21,490 nt of DNA from an uncultured Lachnospiraceae bacterium (GTDB taxonomy: Bacteria > Bacillota_A > Clostridia > Lachnospirales > Lachnospiraceae), in the NCBI GenBank assembly GCA_905200565.1, contig CAJKKX010000004.1, forward strand, positions 1-21,490, given 5' to 3'. Both the position numbers and the translations under genes were made by a program. Below, piece after piece: positions 6,745-14,284 of the stretch (within the stretch, counting starts at the first letter, position 1; each line of letters starts with the position of its first letter). The notes below the pieces were generated by a model. It saw nothing but the letters and a program-made list of their open reading frames with translations. It was not told the origin of the DNA and ran no database searches.

Positions 6745-7581
6745 ATGTTACATAAAAAAATTGCAATCCAGACGGAAGGCTCTCTGCCGGACGCCAGTCT
6801 GACCCTGTATCTCTGGGATTATTCAGAGGAAATTCCTATCCGGAAAAGACCGCTGATTCTGATTCTTCCGGGCGGCGGTTATCATTTTCTGTCCGACCGT
6901 GAGAGCGAACCGATTGCCCTGCGCTTTATGGCGATGGGATTTCACACGGCTATTCTGCGCTATTCCGTAGCTCCCGCCAGATTTCCGGTCTCCCTGAAGG
7001 AAACCGCGCTCGCCGTTTCTTATCTGTACGAACATGCAGACGAGTATCAGATTGACAGCGACAGTATCTTTGTGATGGGATTTTCCGCCGGCGGACATCT
7101 CGCCGCCAGCTATGGCGCTTACTGGAACAGCGCCTTTCTCAGCCAGGAAAGCGGCTGCCGGACAGAAACGCTCCGCCCCGCCGGGCTCCTTCTCTGCTAT
7201 CCTGTTATCTCCAGCGACCCGGCAATCCGCCACGAGGGCAGTATCCGGGAGCTGCTGGGAGACGACTGGCAGGACGAAGAGCTGCTCAGAAAAGTTTCTA
7301 TTGATAAGCAGGTACATCCGCAGATGCCGCCCGCATTTCTCTGGAACACCATGCAGGACGACACCGTTCCGCCGGAAAACTCTCTGGTACTTGTACAGGC
7401 CTATATGAAACAGGGTATCCCCATCGAATACCATCTGTACGAAAAAGGCGGACACGGTCTTTCCCTGGCAAGCGCCCTCACCGACAACATGCAGCACCAG
7501 TGCATAGAGGAAAGCTGCCAGAACTGGATATATCTGGCGGAGAAATGGCTGAACCGCAGTGAATGCAAAGTCCTGACCTGA
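6745..7581 (+). CDS. Alpha/beta hydrolase, acetyl-esterase/lipase-like
   Basis: This is a 278-residue cytoplasmic hydrolase with no signal peptide. The oxyanion-hole motif LPGGGYH is at about 41-47, the nucleophile elbow GFSAGG has S114, the acid lies in QDDTVP (D205 or D206) and the catalytic histidine is H237 in KGGHG. This is the pattern of the BD-FAE/acetyl-xylan-esterase-like branch that removes acyl groups from sugars or small esters; the substrate cannot be told. The start is the ATG at 6745, behind TAGGAGGGTACGCC; a longer in-frame start at 6685 lies upstream of the -10 and was rejected. It is monocistronic, closed by a terminator. Confidence 0.88.
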   Translation: MLHKKIAIQTEGSLPDASLTLYLWDYSEEIPIRKRPLILILPGGGYHFLSDRESEPIALRFMAMGFHTAILRYSVAPARFPVSLKETALAVSYLYEHADEYQIDSDSIFVMGFSAGGHLAASYGAYWNSAFLSQESGCRTETLRPAGLLLCYPVISSDPAIRHEGSIRELLGDDWQDEELLRKVSIDKQVHPQMPPAFLWNTMQDDTVPPENSLVLVQAYMKQGIPIEYHLYEKGGHGLSLASALTDNMQHQCIEESCQNWIYLAEKWLNRSECKVLT

Positions 7582-7586
7582 ACAGC

Positions 7587-7617
7587 AACGGCAGAGCACC
7601 TGCCGTTCTGTTTTTTC
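7587..7617 (+). terminator. Terminator of the esterase gene
   Basis: AACGGCA (7587-7593) pairs with TGCCGTT (7601-7607) around a 7-base loop; CTG and six T follow. Confidence 0.88.
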
Positions 7618-7628
7618 GTATTCTTCTC

Positions 7629-7657
7629 TTGACAAAAGTCCGAAAGCGGATTATTCT
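7629..7657 (+). promoter_or_regulatory. Promoter of the marR-MATE operon
   Basis: TTGACA (7629-7634) and TATTCT (7652-7657) are 17 bp apart. An operator-like palindrome fills the spacer and a second lies just after the -10. Confidence 0.6.
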
Positions 7658-7678
7658 GTATTAGTCCGCTTTCGGACT
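7637..7678. promoter_or_regulatory. Two palindromic operators, together a 16-bp inverted repeat
   Basis: O2 (7663-7678) is AGTCCGCTTTCGGACT, a perfect 6-4-6 palindrome. O1 (7637-7652), AGTCCGAAAGCGGATT, is the same with one arm mismatch. Their centres are 26 bp apart. Taken together, 7635-7650 and 7663-7678 are exact inverted copies followed by TTTTTT, so the RNA could also form a terminator-like hairpin. The position over the spacer and start site fits MarR autorepression. Confidence 0.6.
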
Positions 7679-7832
7679 TTTTTTAATATCACAGACCAGG
7701 CAGCAAATCAAATCCGCATCTGCAGGCACGGCACCTGGCTTCCTGCCTGCGGAAATAACATAAAGTGCGAAACGCGGAAAAATCGACGGGCTCCTTTGCC
7801 GGACGCCCCAAATCACGTAGGAGGACGATATC

Positions 7833-8288
7833 ATGGAAGAAAACCACGCATGGCAGATTCTTGCCCAATATAACAGCATTTTCAGGGAAAGCGACCAGAT
7901 TTACCGCACCGCCGCAAAATCCTTCGGTCTCTCCGACTGCGCTTTCTGGATTCTGTATTCTCTGCGGGAAGCCAGCACGCCGCTGACCCAGAGTGATATC
8001 TGCAATCAGATTTATCTGCCAAAGCAGACTGTCAACTCTGCTCTGAAAAAGCTGGAAGCAGACGGAGTAATCGTCATGGAAGAAATGACGGACCGCAGCA
8101 GCAAGCGCCTTGCGCTCACACAGAAAGGCCAGACCCTTGCCGCCCGGACAGCAGACCGGGTGCTGGCGGCGGAGCACGACGCGTTTCTTGGGTTATCCGC
8201 ACAGGAACAGGAGGAATTTATCCACCTCTTCCGCAAATACACAGATATTCTGAAACAAAATATGACTTTCCAAAAGGAGGAGCTATAG
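7833..8288 (+). CDS. MarR-family transcriptional regulator
   Basis: This 151-residue dimeric winged-helix regulator has the usual family length. The HTH region spans about 45-75 (TQSDICNQIYLPKQTVNSAL) and the wing contains MTDRSSKRLALTQKG, both typical of MarR proteins. The N- and C-terminal helices would form the dimer interface. The start ATG follows GTAGGAGGACG. The stop is 2 bp before the MATE gene, whose RBS (AAGGAGG) lies inside the last codons, so the two are co-translated. Such pairs (compare MepR/MepA) usually repress their own operon and are released by the drug; the palindromes at the promoter support autoregulation. Confidence 0.92.
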   Translation: MEENHAWQILAQYNSIFRESDQIYRTAAKSFGLSDCAFWILYSLREASTPLTQSDICNQIYLPKQTVNSALKKLEADGVIVMEEMTDRSSKRLALTQKGQTLAARTADRVLAAEHDAFLGLSAQEQEEFIHLFRKYTDILKQNMTFQKEEL

Positions 8289-8290
8289 CG

Positions 8291-9622
8291 ATGGCAATAC
8301 AGTTATCCGACCATTTTACCTACAAAAAGCTGCTGCGGTTCTGCACTGCGCCAATCATTATGATGGTTTTCACTTCCATCTACGGCGTGGTTGACGGATT
8401 GTTCGTTTCTAATTTTGTCGGAAAGGTTCCTTTCGCGGCAATCAACCTTGTCATGCCGTTTATTATGATTCTCGGCGGCTTCGGCTTTATGATTGGCACC
8501 GGCGGCAGCGCGCTCGTGGCAAAAACGCTGGGTGAGGGAAATAAAACGGAAGCAAACCGCTACTTTACCATGATGATTCTGCTGACAATAATCAGCGGCA
8601 TTGCGCTCTCCGTCATCGGTATTCTTCTCATGCGGCCGATTTCCCGGCTGCTCGGCGCCACTGACGCCATGATGGAAGATTGTGTGACATATGGCAGAGT
8701 CGTTCTGCTTTTTAATACCGCCTACATGCTGCAGAATGTGTTCCAGACCTTTTTTACAACTGCAGAGAAACCGAAGCTCGGTCTTTTCGCCACAGTCGCT
8801 GCCGGTGTTACAAATATGGTTCTGGACGCGCTTTTTATCGCCGTATTTCGCTGGGGCGTTGCGGGGGCGGCGCTTGCCACCGGTATCAGCCAGTGCATCG
8901 GCGGGCTTCTGCCGCTGCTTTATTTCCTGCGCCCGAACGGCAGCCTTCTCCGGCTCACAAAAACAAGGCTGGAGGCGCGCGTCCTGTGCAAAGCCTGTGT
9001 AAACGGCTCCTCCGAGCTGATGTCAAATATCTCCGGCTCGCTGGTAAGTATGCTGTACAATTTCCAGCTAATGCGCTTTGCCGGTGAAAACGGCGTCGCC
9101 GCTTATGGAGTTCTGATGTACATCCAGTTTATTTTTATTGCCATTTTCATCGGATACACCATCGGTACCGCGCCCATTATCGGATATCATTACGGCGCCG
9201 GGAACCGCGGGGAGCTGAAAAATATGCTCCGCAAAAGCTTTCTGCTGATGGCCGCTGCCGGTATCTGCATGATGCTGGCTGCCAAAATCCTCGCCGCCCC
9301 ACTGGCAGCTATTTTTGTCGGATACGACCAGGAGCTTCTGGAAATGACACGCCATGCTTTTTCCGTTTTTTCATACTCCTTCATCCTGGCAGGGCTGAAT
9401 ATTTTTACTTCCTCATATTTTACCGCGCTGAACAACGGGGTCGTCTCCGCGATTATTTCCTTCTCGCGTACCCTCGTCTTCCAGACGCTCTCCGTCCTGA
9501 TTCTGCCAATTTTCCTGGGGCTGGACGGTATCTGGTGGGCAATCACGGTCGCAGAGGTGCTCGCCTTCGTGGTTTCCTTTTTCTTCCTGCGCCGGAAAAA
9601 ACTCAATCCCGCGCTGGCTTAG
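8291..9622 (+). CDS. MATE-family multidrug efflux transporter
   Basis: This is a 443-residue inner-membrane protein with about 12 hydrophobic segments, the normal length and topology of MATE (MOP superfamily) Na+ or H+ coupled antiporters. The N-terminal half begins with helix 1 (CTAPIIMMVFTSIYGVVDGL, with conserved DGLFVS) and the second half repeats the pattern from about residue 235 (NGSSELMSNISGSLVSMLYN). The sequence is closest in style to MepA-like transporters. It is the second gene of the marR operon, so its expression probably answers to the MarR ligand. The substrate is unknown. No clear terminator is seen between it and the lrgA promoter. Confidence 0.93.
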   Translation: MAIQLSDHFTYKKLLRFCTAPIIMMVFTSIYGVVDGLFVSNFVGKVPFAAINLVMPFIMILGGFGFMIGTGGSALVAKTLGEGNKTEANRYFTMMILLTIISGIALSVIGILLMRPISRLLGATDAMMEDCVTYGRVVLLFNTAYMLQNVFQTFFTTAEKPKLGLFATVAAGVTNMVLDALFIAVFRWGVAGAALATGISQCIGGLLPLLYFLRPNGSLLRLTKTRLEARVLCKACVNGSSELMSNISGSLVSMLYNFQLMRFAGENGVAAYGVLMYIQFIFIAIFIGYTIGTAPIIGYHYGAGNRGELKNMLRKSFLLMAAAGICMMLAAKILAAPLAAIFVGYDQELLEMTRHAFSVFSYSFILAGLNIFTSSYFTALNNGVVSAIISFSRTLVFQTLSVLILPIFLGLDGIWWAITVAEVLAFVVSFFFLRRKKLNPALA

Positions 9623-9669
9623 TAAGGTTCATGCATTTGCCAGAATATACCTTTGCCGAAAACTAAACC

Positions 9670-9698
9670 TTGACTTTGCACAGCGGGGACACTATGAT
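9670..9698 (+). promoter_or_regulatory. lrgAB promoter
   Basis: TTGACT (9670-9675) and TATGAT (9693-9698) are exactly 17 bp apart. The transcript would start near 9705, giving a leader of about 105 nt. Confidence 0.7.
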
Positions 9699-9712
9699 AA
9701 TGCTGATATTAC

Positions 9713-9786
9713 ATGATGCCAGGATTGTGAGAATGCGCAGCACCCCGCAATCCGTCGGCATCATAGTTGGGAGCTTTTTTCCCAAC
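9713..9786 (+). ncRNA. Structured leader of lrgAB (two hairpins)
   Basis: ATGATGCC (9713-9720) pairs with GGCATCAT (9757-9764), and inside it GGATTG (9722-9727) pairs with CAATCC (9748-9753). Two bases later GTTGGGA (9766-9772) pairs with TCCCAAC (9780-9786), with a T-rich loop. The RBS follows 12 bases on. The arrangement suggests a cis-acting regulatory RNA or an RNA-stability element; I do not recognise a known riboswitch class. Confidence 0.5.
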
Positions 9787-9810
9787 ATCATTACATTGGA
9801 GGAGAGAATT

Positions 9811-10167
9811 ATGAAGTTCTTACGGCAATTCGGTATTATTTTGTTTATTTCGTTTCTGGGAGAGGCGCTGCGGATGCTGATTCCTCTTCCTATTCCGGCA
9901 AGCGTTTACGGGCTGATACTCATGCTTGCGGCATTATGCAGCGGCGTTCTGAAATTAGAGCAGGTGAAGGATGCGGCAGATTTTCTGATTGAGATTATGC
10001 CTGTCATGTTTATCCCGGCGGCTGTGGGTCTGCTGGATTCCTGGTCCGCCCTGCAGCCGATATGGGCGCCGGGGCTGATCATCACCATTGTGACCACTGT
10101 CATCGTAATGGCAGTGACCGGTCGTGTCACACAGTTCATCATTCGGAAAGGGGAAAAGAAAAAATGA
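9811..10167 (+). CDS. lrgA: CidA/LrgA family holin-like membrane protein
   Basis: This 118-residue protein has four hydrophobic segments. The family signature is clear: an N-terminal GIILFISFLGEAL, then PLPIPASVYGLILML and MPVMFIPAAVGLL, and a charged C-terminus (RKGEKKK). The family modulates murein hydrolase activity and cell lysis and, in several Firmicutes, takes part with LrgB in pyruvate or other overflow-metabolite transport. The start at 9811 follows TTGGAGGAGAG; an upstream in-frame ATG at 9670 would place the start in the promoter and was rejected. It overlaps lrgB by 4 bp (ATGA). Confidence 0.9.
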   Translation: MKFLRQFGIILFISFLGEALRMLIPLPIPASVYGLILMLAALCSGVLKLEQVKDAADFLIEIMPVMFIPAAVGLLDSWSALQPIWAPGLIITIVTTVIVMAVTGRVTQFIIRKGEKKK

Positions 10168-10856
10168 AGGAATTTCTGGTCGACTCTGTATTTTTCGGCG
10201 CTTTCCTCAGCCTTGCCGCCTATGAAATCGGACTGCTTATGAAAAGAAAATGCAAGCTTCCCATTTTGAATCCTCTGCTGATTGCAACCATTTTGGTGAT
10301 GGCGGTGCTCGTTCTTCTGGACGTCGAATATGAACACTACAACGAGGGCGCCAGGTACATCAGCTATCTTCTGACGCCTGCCACGGTATGTCTGGCAGTT
10401 CCGCTCTATCAGCAGCTTACTCTGCTGAAAAAGAACGCAAAAGCCGTAGCTGCAGGCATTCTCTCCGGGGTTTTGACAAGCCTGGTGAGCGTCTTTCTGC
10501 TGGCGCAGCTTTTCGATCTGACCCATGAACAGTATGTCACACTGCTGCCGAAATCCATCACGACAGCGATTGGCCTTGGCGTTTCACAGGAACTCGGCGG
10601 CATCGAGACGATCACAGTCGCCGTTATTATCATCACAGGAATTCTTGGAAATGTGATCGCGGAAACGCTCTGTAAAATTTTCCGGATCGAGGAGCCGGTC
10701 GCAAAAGGACTTGCCATCGGCACCGCTTCTCACGCGATCGGAACCTCAAAGGCAATGGAGCTCGGACAGGTAGAGGGCGCCATGAGCAGCCTCGCCATCG
10801 CCGTCGCCGGACTGCTGACGGTTGTCGGAGCTTCCATCTTTGCAGAATTTATGTGA
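10164..10856 (+). CDS. lrgB: LrgB family membrane protein (CidB/LrgB)
   Basis: This 230-residue polytopic membrane protein is of normal family length. The diagnostic C-terminal half is present: LLPKSITTAIGLGVSQELGG, then GILGNVIAETL, AIGTASHAIGTSKAMELG and VAGLLTVV. It acts with LrgA in the membrane; the pair has been linked to control of autolysis and to metabolite (pyruvate) uptake. The ATG at 10164 overlaps the lrgA stop, so the two are translationally coupled; the start at 10062 that the frame allows is inside lrgA and gives a non-membrane His-rich tail, so it was rejected. No LytSR-type regulator is seen next to the operon. Confidence 0.92.
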   Translation: MKEFLVDSVFFGAFLSLAAYEIGLLMKRKCKLPILNPLLIATILVMAVLVLLDVEYEHYNEGARYISYLLTPATVCLAVPLYQQLTLLKKNAKAVAAGILSGVLTSLVSVFLLAQLFDLTHEQYVTLLPKSITTAIGLGVSQELGGIETITVAVIIITGILGNVIAETLCKIFRIEEPVAKGLAIGTASHAIGTSKAMELGQVEGAMSSLAIAVAGLLTVVGASIFAEFM

Positions 10857-10959
10857 AAGTCCGCTGAACGTTTCACACTTTTTGCTTTATAACTCTGTCA
10901 GCGCTTAAAATCCGCGAACCGTCACACAGGAAGTAACATCCTAAACATAAATATAAAAT

Positions 10960-10993
10960 CTGCCGCATAAGGGTACTCCCCTTGCTACGGCAG
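10960..10993. terminator. Bidirectional terminator between lrgB and the ATPase gene
   Basis: CTGCCG (10960-10965) pairs with CGGCAG (10988-10993), with AAGGG/CCCTT inside. T-rich tracts flank it on both strands. It separates two convergent genes. The rest of 10857-11002 holds nothing else I can support. Confidence 0.7.
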
Positions 10994-11002
10994 TTTCCTG
11001 TT

Positions 11003-12607
11003 TTATACAACAGCTTCAATCACCATCTTATCCCCGACAACTATTTCCTGCACGCCTGGCTGTTTTTTCCGGTTAAAATTAAAGCTGACCATGTAGCCTT
11101 TGTTTTTCCGGTAGTCGTCCAGATAGGAAACAAGCTGCTGCTCCCCGCGACTGTTGTACTCCTCCCCGCGCCAGATTTTCAGCTCTATGATATACTGCTC
11201 CCCACAGTAATCGACAATCACATCCGTGCGCCGCAGTCCTCTGGTACGTGATTCAATATAATAATTTCCAACGCCGTTAATGATCGGCTTCAGGTACAGG
11301 AGGAAATATTTTCTCCCTTCCTCTTCCAGAAAAGTCTCATTCTGGTTCTGGTACAACTCATTAAAATGCAGCACAAACTTTTCCAGAACAAGCCGCATGT
11401 TCAGATGACCGTTTACCACAAACTGATTTTTATCCAGCAGCGCCGCCGTGTAAATGTCCTGCTTCTGCACCTCGGCAGTGGACAGGTAATAATTATAAAG
11501 CCAGGTCTCAAAAATGCGGTTCGCTATCTTCACCGCCCCGCCCTGGTTCCGTATAAACCCGAACAGTTCCGCATCCGCCAGTATCTGCGTATATGCGTTG
11601 TACACAACATTTTTCCCCGTAAACAGCAGTGTTTCCAGCATAGCGCTCAGTTCCGGATAATTCAGCAGCTTTCCGCTGAGGGATTCAAACAGAGTATTTT
11701 TCTCCGACAGCAGTATTTTCACCGCTTCCCGGACTCCTTCCTCCGTCCATGCCCGGCTTTTCGAACCATATTCCTCCATCCCACTGATTTCCTCATCCAT
11801 CAGCTTACACAGGCGCGACACCAGGAACGGATACCCGGAGGTGTAATCATACAGCATGGTGGAAATTTCTTCAATATCCATCCCGGTCTGCCAGTCCGCC
11901 TCGTATTCCCTCAGCATTCCCGCAATGTCCTCCGCAGAAAAGCTCATGTCGATATTAAAGTCTGCTGCTATATTCCACGGACTGTTTACCCTGTGCGCCT
12001 CCTCCGGACGGATTTTCCGCCGGAGATTCTTCACATCATAAACCCCCGCCAGAATCACAGACTGGAACGTCGGCTGCATGTCCCGGTCAATATAATATGC
12101 GCGCAGCTGCGCCAGAAAATCCAGAAATACCTGATTATTCGAGGCGCTGTCCACCTCGTCGATCATCAGCACAATCGGTCTGTCCGCCGCCATACAGATG
12201 TCACTCAATTCGTCAAAAAGCCATTGCAGACGGAATCCACCAGGCTCTTCCCGTACAATTTTTTCAAGATTGCCAACAGCATTTTTCAACTCCCCAGACA
12301 TCTGTGCCGAATTTCTCTTTAAAACCCGCAGAAAAAGACGCGCAAACGAGAGCGCAAACGTGCCTTCTGTCTCAAATTCTCCTGCACCGAGCATCTGAAA
12401 GTCTATAGAAACAACATAGTATTCACTCTGCAGATAACGTCCAAGCGCCCGCAGCGTCGTCGTTTTTCCGTATTGTCTTGCTCTGTTTATCGTGAAGTAA
12501 TCCCCGGCATCGACCATCTTTTTAATCTTTTTCAGCCGTTCATCAAGGTTTACCATGTAATGCTTTTCCGGTATGCACACCGCCGCCACATTAAAAATTT
12601 TTGCCAT
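11003..12607 (-). CDS. AAA-ATPase with C-terminal PD-(D/E)XK nuclease-like domain
   Basis: This is a 534-residue cytoplasmic protein. The N-terminal part has HYMVNLDERL and a P-loop written INRARQYGKTTT (about 40-51) that lacks the usual first glycine, followed by Walker B VLMIDEVD and a sensor-like region. The C-terminal ~120 residues show the nuclease-like pattern TDVIVDY ... YIIELKIWRG (D then ExK), then a Q for QQLVSYLDDY. This is the AAA-ATPase-like/PDDEXK_9 architecture that is present in many copies in gut Clostridia and Bacteroides and has no settled function; defence, mobile-element or DNA-repair roles have been considered. The ATG at 12605-12607 was chosen over a TTG at 12658 because the promoter start would leave only ~10 nt for the latter and because family members start near MAKIFN. 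It is monocistronic. Confidence 0.85.
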   Translation of the reverse strand: MAKIFNVAAVCIPEKHYMVNLDERLKKIKKMVDAGDYFTINRARQYGKTTTLRALGRYLQSEYYVVSIDFQMLGAGEFETEGTFALSFARLFLRVLKRNSAQMSGELKNAVGNLEKIVREEPGGFRLQWLFDELSDICMAADRPIVLMIDEVDSASNNQVFLDFLAQLRAYYIDRDMQPTFQSVILAGVYDVKNLRRKIRPEEAHRVNSPWNIAADFNIDMSFSAEDIAGMLREYEADWQTGMDIEEISTMLYDYTSGYPFLVSRLCKLMDEEISGMEEYGSKSRAWTEEGVREAVKILLSEKNTLFESLSGKLLNYPELSAMLETLLFTGKNVVYNAYTQILADAELFGFIRNQGGAVKIANRIFETWLYNYYLSTAEVQKQDIYTAALLDKNQFVVNGHLNMRLVLEKFVLHFNELYQNQNETFLEEEGRKYFLLYLKPIINGVGNYYIESRTRGLRRTDVIVDYCGEQYIIELKIWRGEEYNSRGEQQLVSYLDDYRKNKGYMVSFNFNRKKQPGVQEIVVGDKMVIEAVV

Positions 12608-12675
12608 TTCCGCTGCCACCCCTTTTCGCAGGTCACGTATTATATTTTCCAAAAACAATCACTACTTTTGTGACT

Positions 12676-12704
12676 ATTATATCAGAAATATAAAAGGGTG
12701 GCAA
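12676..12704 (-). promoter_or_regulatory. Promoter of the AAA-ATPase gene
   Basis: On the minus strand TTGCCA (12699-12704) and TATAAT (12676-12681) are 17 bp apart, giving a leader of about 60 nt. The -35 lies inside the terminator arm of the upstream sulfatase operon. Confidence 0.7.
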
Positions 12705-12729
12705 CACCAAAAGACTGCCGCTGCCACCC
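12692..12729 (-). terminator. Terminator of the transport/sulfatase operon
   Basis: On the minus strand GGGTGGCA (12722-12729) pairs with TGCCACCC (12696-12703), followed by TTTTAT. It lies 64 bp beyond the last sulfatase stop. Confidence 0.8.
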
Positions 12730-12792
12730 GCACAAAACACGCTGTTACTGTTCACGCCAACCTCAAACACCTGCTGCGACGACAACACATTT

Positions 12793-14274
12793 TTAATATT
12801 CATACAGCAGATGCATAGAGAAATCCATATTTTTCAGTATCGCACTGTCAAAATTCTTTTTAATAAGCTTCGCCTTCAACTCTGCATACGCCGGATCATC
12901 CCACAGGTTTTCGAATTCCTCCGGATCGTTCCGGTGGTCATACAGCTCGCCATACTCCTTTCCATGGTAGTTTACCAGCTTGTATCTGCCGTCAAAGTAC
13001 ATCGTCGCGTAAATATCCTCATGCGTTCCCTTGAGGCAGTGATAAAACTCGGAATACACGGATTCCTTGTGCGGCATGCCCTCCCCCTCTCCGGTAAGCA
13101 GCGGAACCAGACTTTTGCCCTGCATGTAATACGGCACCTCAAAGCCTGCCAGCTCCATAAGCGTCGGCGCGATATCCACCAGCTCCACGAGCTGATCGCA
13201 GCGCACGCCCTGGCGGAAGCGCGACGGGCATGACATGATCAGCGGAACATGCACCAGCGCTTCATAGAAATATGCGCCCTTCCAGTACAGTCCATGGTCG
13301 CCGTTCATCTCGCCATGATCGCTCATAAAAATTACAAGGGTGTTTTCACGCTCCCCCGTGCGGTCGAGATAATCAAGCAGCCTGCCAAACTGGTCGTCCA
13401 CCAGCTCAATCTCTGCGTAATAGTCGCGGAAATGCTCACGCTTCTCCTCATCGGTAAGGTCGGGGAACGGCTCTGCCTGTCCGTCCTGTCCGCCCTGATA
13501 AAAATCCTTTTTCTGATGGGGCGGCTTTTTCTCCAGCTCCCCCTCTTTGAAAAGCGGAAGCGGCATATCCTCAATTTTCAGCCGGTCCTTATATTCCTGC
13601 GGCGGATCAAGCGGCGGATGCGGATCGTAAGGATTCAGGCTGATCAGCCAGGGATGATCCTTTCCCCGGTTTGCCTCAATAAATTCAATCGCTTTTTCCA
13701 CGCACCAGGTCGTCTGATGATACTCAGCGGGCACCCCCACCGTCTTTCCGGTAAAATTGGGGTTCGGCGTCGGCGGCCAGGTTGCCATGCTGGTATATTT
13801 TCCGCCATAGATGTCCGCCCATTTCAGTCCCTTTTCTCTCAGCCAGTTCTGGTAATCATTTTCCCCATGCAGCCAATCGTCGTTCGGATGCTCGCTCCAC
13901 TGCATATAGGTATAGCCGTCATCCGTGCGCGTCTCCATGCGTCCCTGCGCGGACGTCAGATGCAGCTTTCCCGACAGCCCGCACACATAGCCCTCGTTCG
14001 CCAGCAGCCGTGTGACAAGCTTTTCATCCTTCGAGTATGTGTCGTTGCCGTTGAAAAACGCCTTCGTCGTACGCGGGTAGCGCCCTGTCAGAAAACAGGA
14101 CCGGCTCGGCGTACATACCGGCGCCTGCGTATAGGCTCTGGTAAATGCCACTCCCTCCGACACAAGACGGTCAATATTCGGCGTGCGGATATACGGATTT
14201 CCCAGGCTGCCGATCGTATCCCATCGCTGCTGATCCGTACAGAACCACACAATATTCAGCGGTTTTTCCGCCAT
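12793..14274 (-). CDS. Cytoplasmic sulfatase, Cys-type (last gene of the operon)
   Basis: This 493-residue type I sulfatase hydrolyses a sulfate ester (R-O-SO3) to alcohol and sulfate. The metal-site aspartate is in FCTDQQRWDT (D14). The formylglycine motif is CTPSR (C54) in APVCTPSRSCFLTGRYPR, and the second metal/His site is FMSDHGEMNGDHG. The catalytic cysteine must be oxidised to formylglycine by an anaerobic sulfatase-maturating enzyme or FGE that is not in this window. There is no signal peptide, so it acts in the cytoplasm on an imported substrate. The ATG at 14272-14274 has GAGGTGG 5 bp upstream; a GTG three codons earlier is possible. It follows the other sulfatase by 10 bp. The substrate cannot be read from sequence. 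Confidence 0.9.
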   Translation of the reverse strand: MAEKPLNIVWFCTDQQRWDTIGSLGNPYIRTPNIDRLVSEGVAFTRAYTQAPVCTPSRSCFLTGRYPRTTKAFFNGNDTYSKDEKLVTRLLANEGYVCGLSGKLHLTSAQGRMETRTDDGYTYMQWSEHPNDDWLHGENDYQNWLREKGLKWADIYGGKYTSMATWPPTPNPNFTGKTVGVPAEYHQTTWCVEKAIEFIEANRGKDHPWLISLNPYDPHPPLDPPQEYKDRLKIEDMPLPLFKEGELEKKPPHQKKDFYQGGQDGQAEPFPDLTDEEKREHFRDYYAEIELVDDQFGRLLDYLDRTGERENTLVIFMSDHGEMNGDHGLYWKGAYFYEALVHVPLIMSCPSRFRQGVRCDQLVELVDIAPTLMELAGFEVPYYMQGKSLVPLLTGEGEGMPHKESVYSEFYHCLKGTHEDIYATMYFDGRYKLVNYHGKEYGELYDHRNDPEEFENLWDDPAYAELKAKLIKKNFDSAILKNMDFSMHLLYEY

Positions 14275-14284
14275 AAATGCCACC

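Noticed and set aside
6823..7635. 270-codon minus-strand ORF
   Set aside because: Antisense shadow of the esterase gene, whose catalytic triad and RBS are clear.
7702..7760. Possible hairpin in the marR leader (GCAGGCA/TGCCTGC)
   Set aside because: Imperfect with a large loop and competing pairings; no clear function.
9670..9810. Upstream start of lrgA giving 47 extra residues
   Set aside because: The extension overlaps the promoter and structured leader; the ATG at 9811 has a strong RBS and the normal family N-terminus.
11366..12322. 318-codon plus-strand ORF
   Set aside because: Shadow of the AAA-ATPase gene; composition rich in Arg/His/Gln and no RBS.
12608..12658. TTG start extending the AAA-ATPase by 17 residues
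   Set aside because: It would leave only about 10 nt after the predicted transcript start and lacks an RBS; the ATG at 12607 matches the usual family start.
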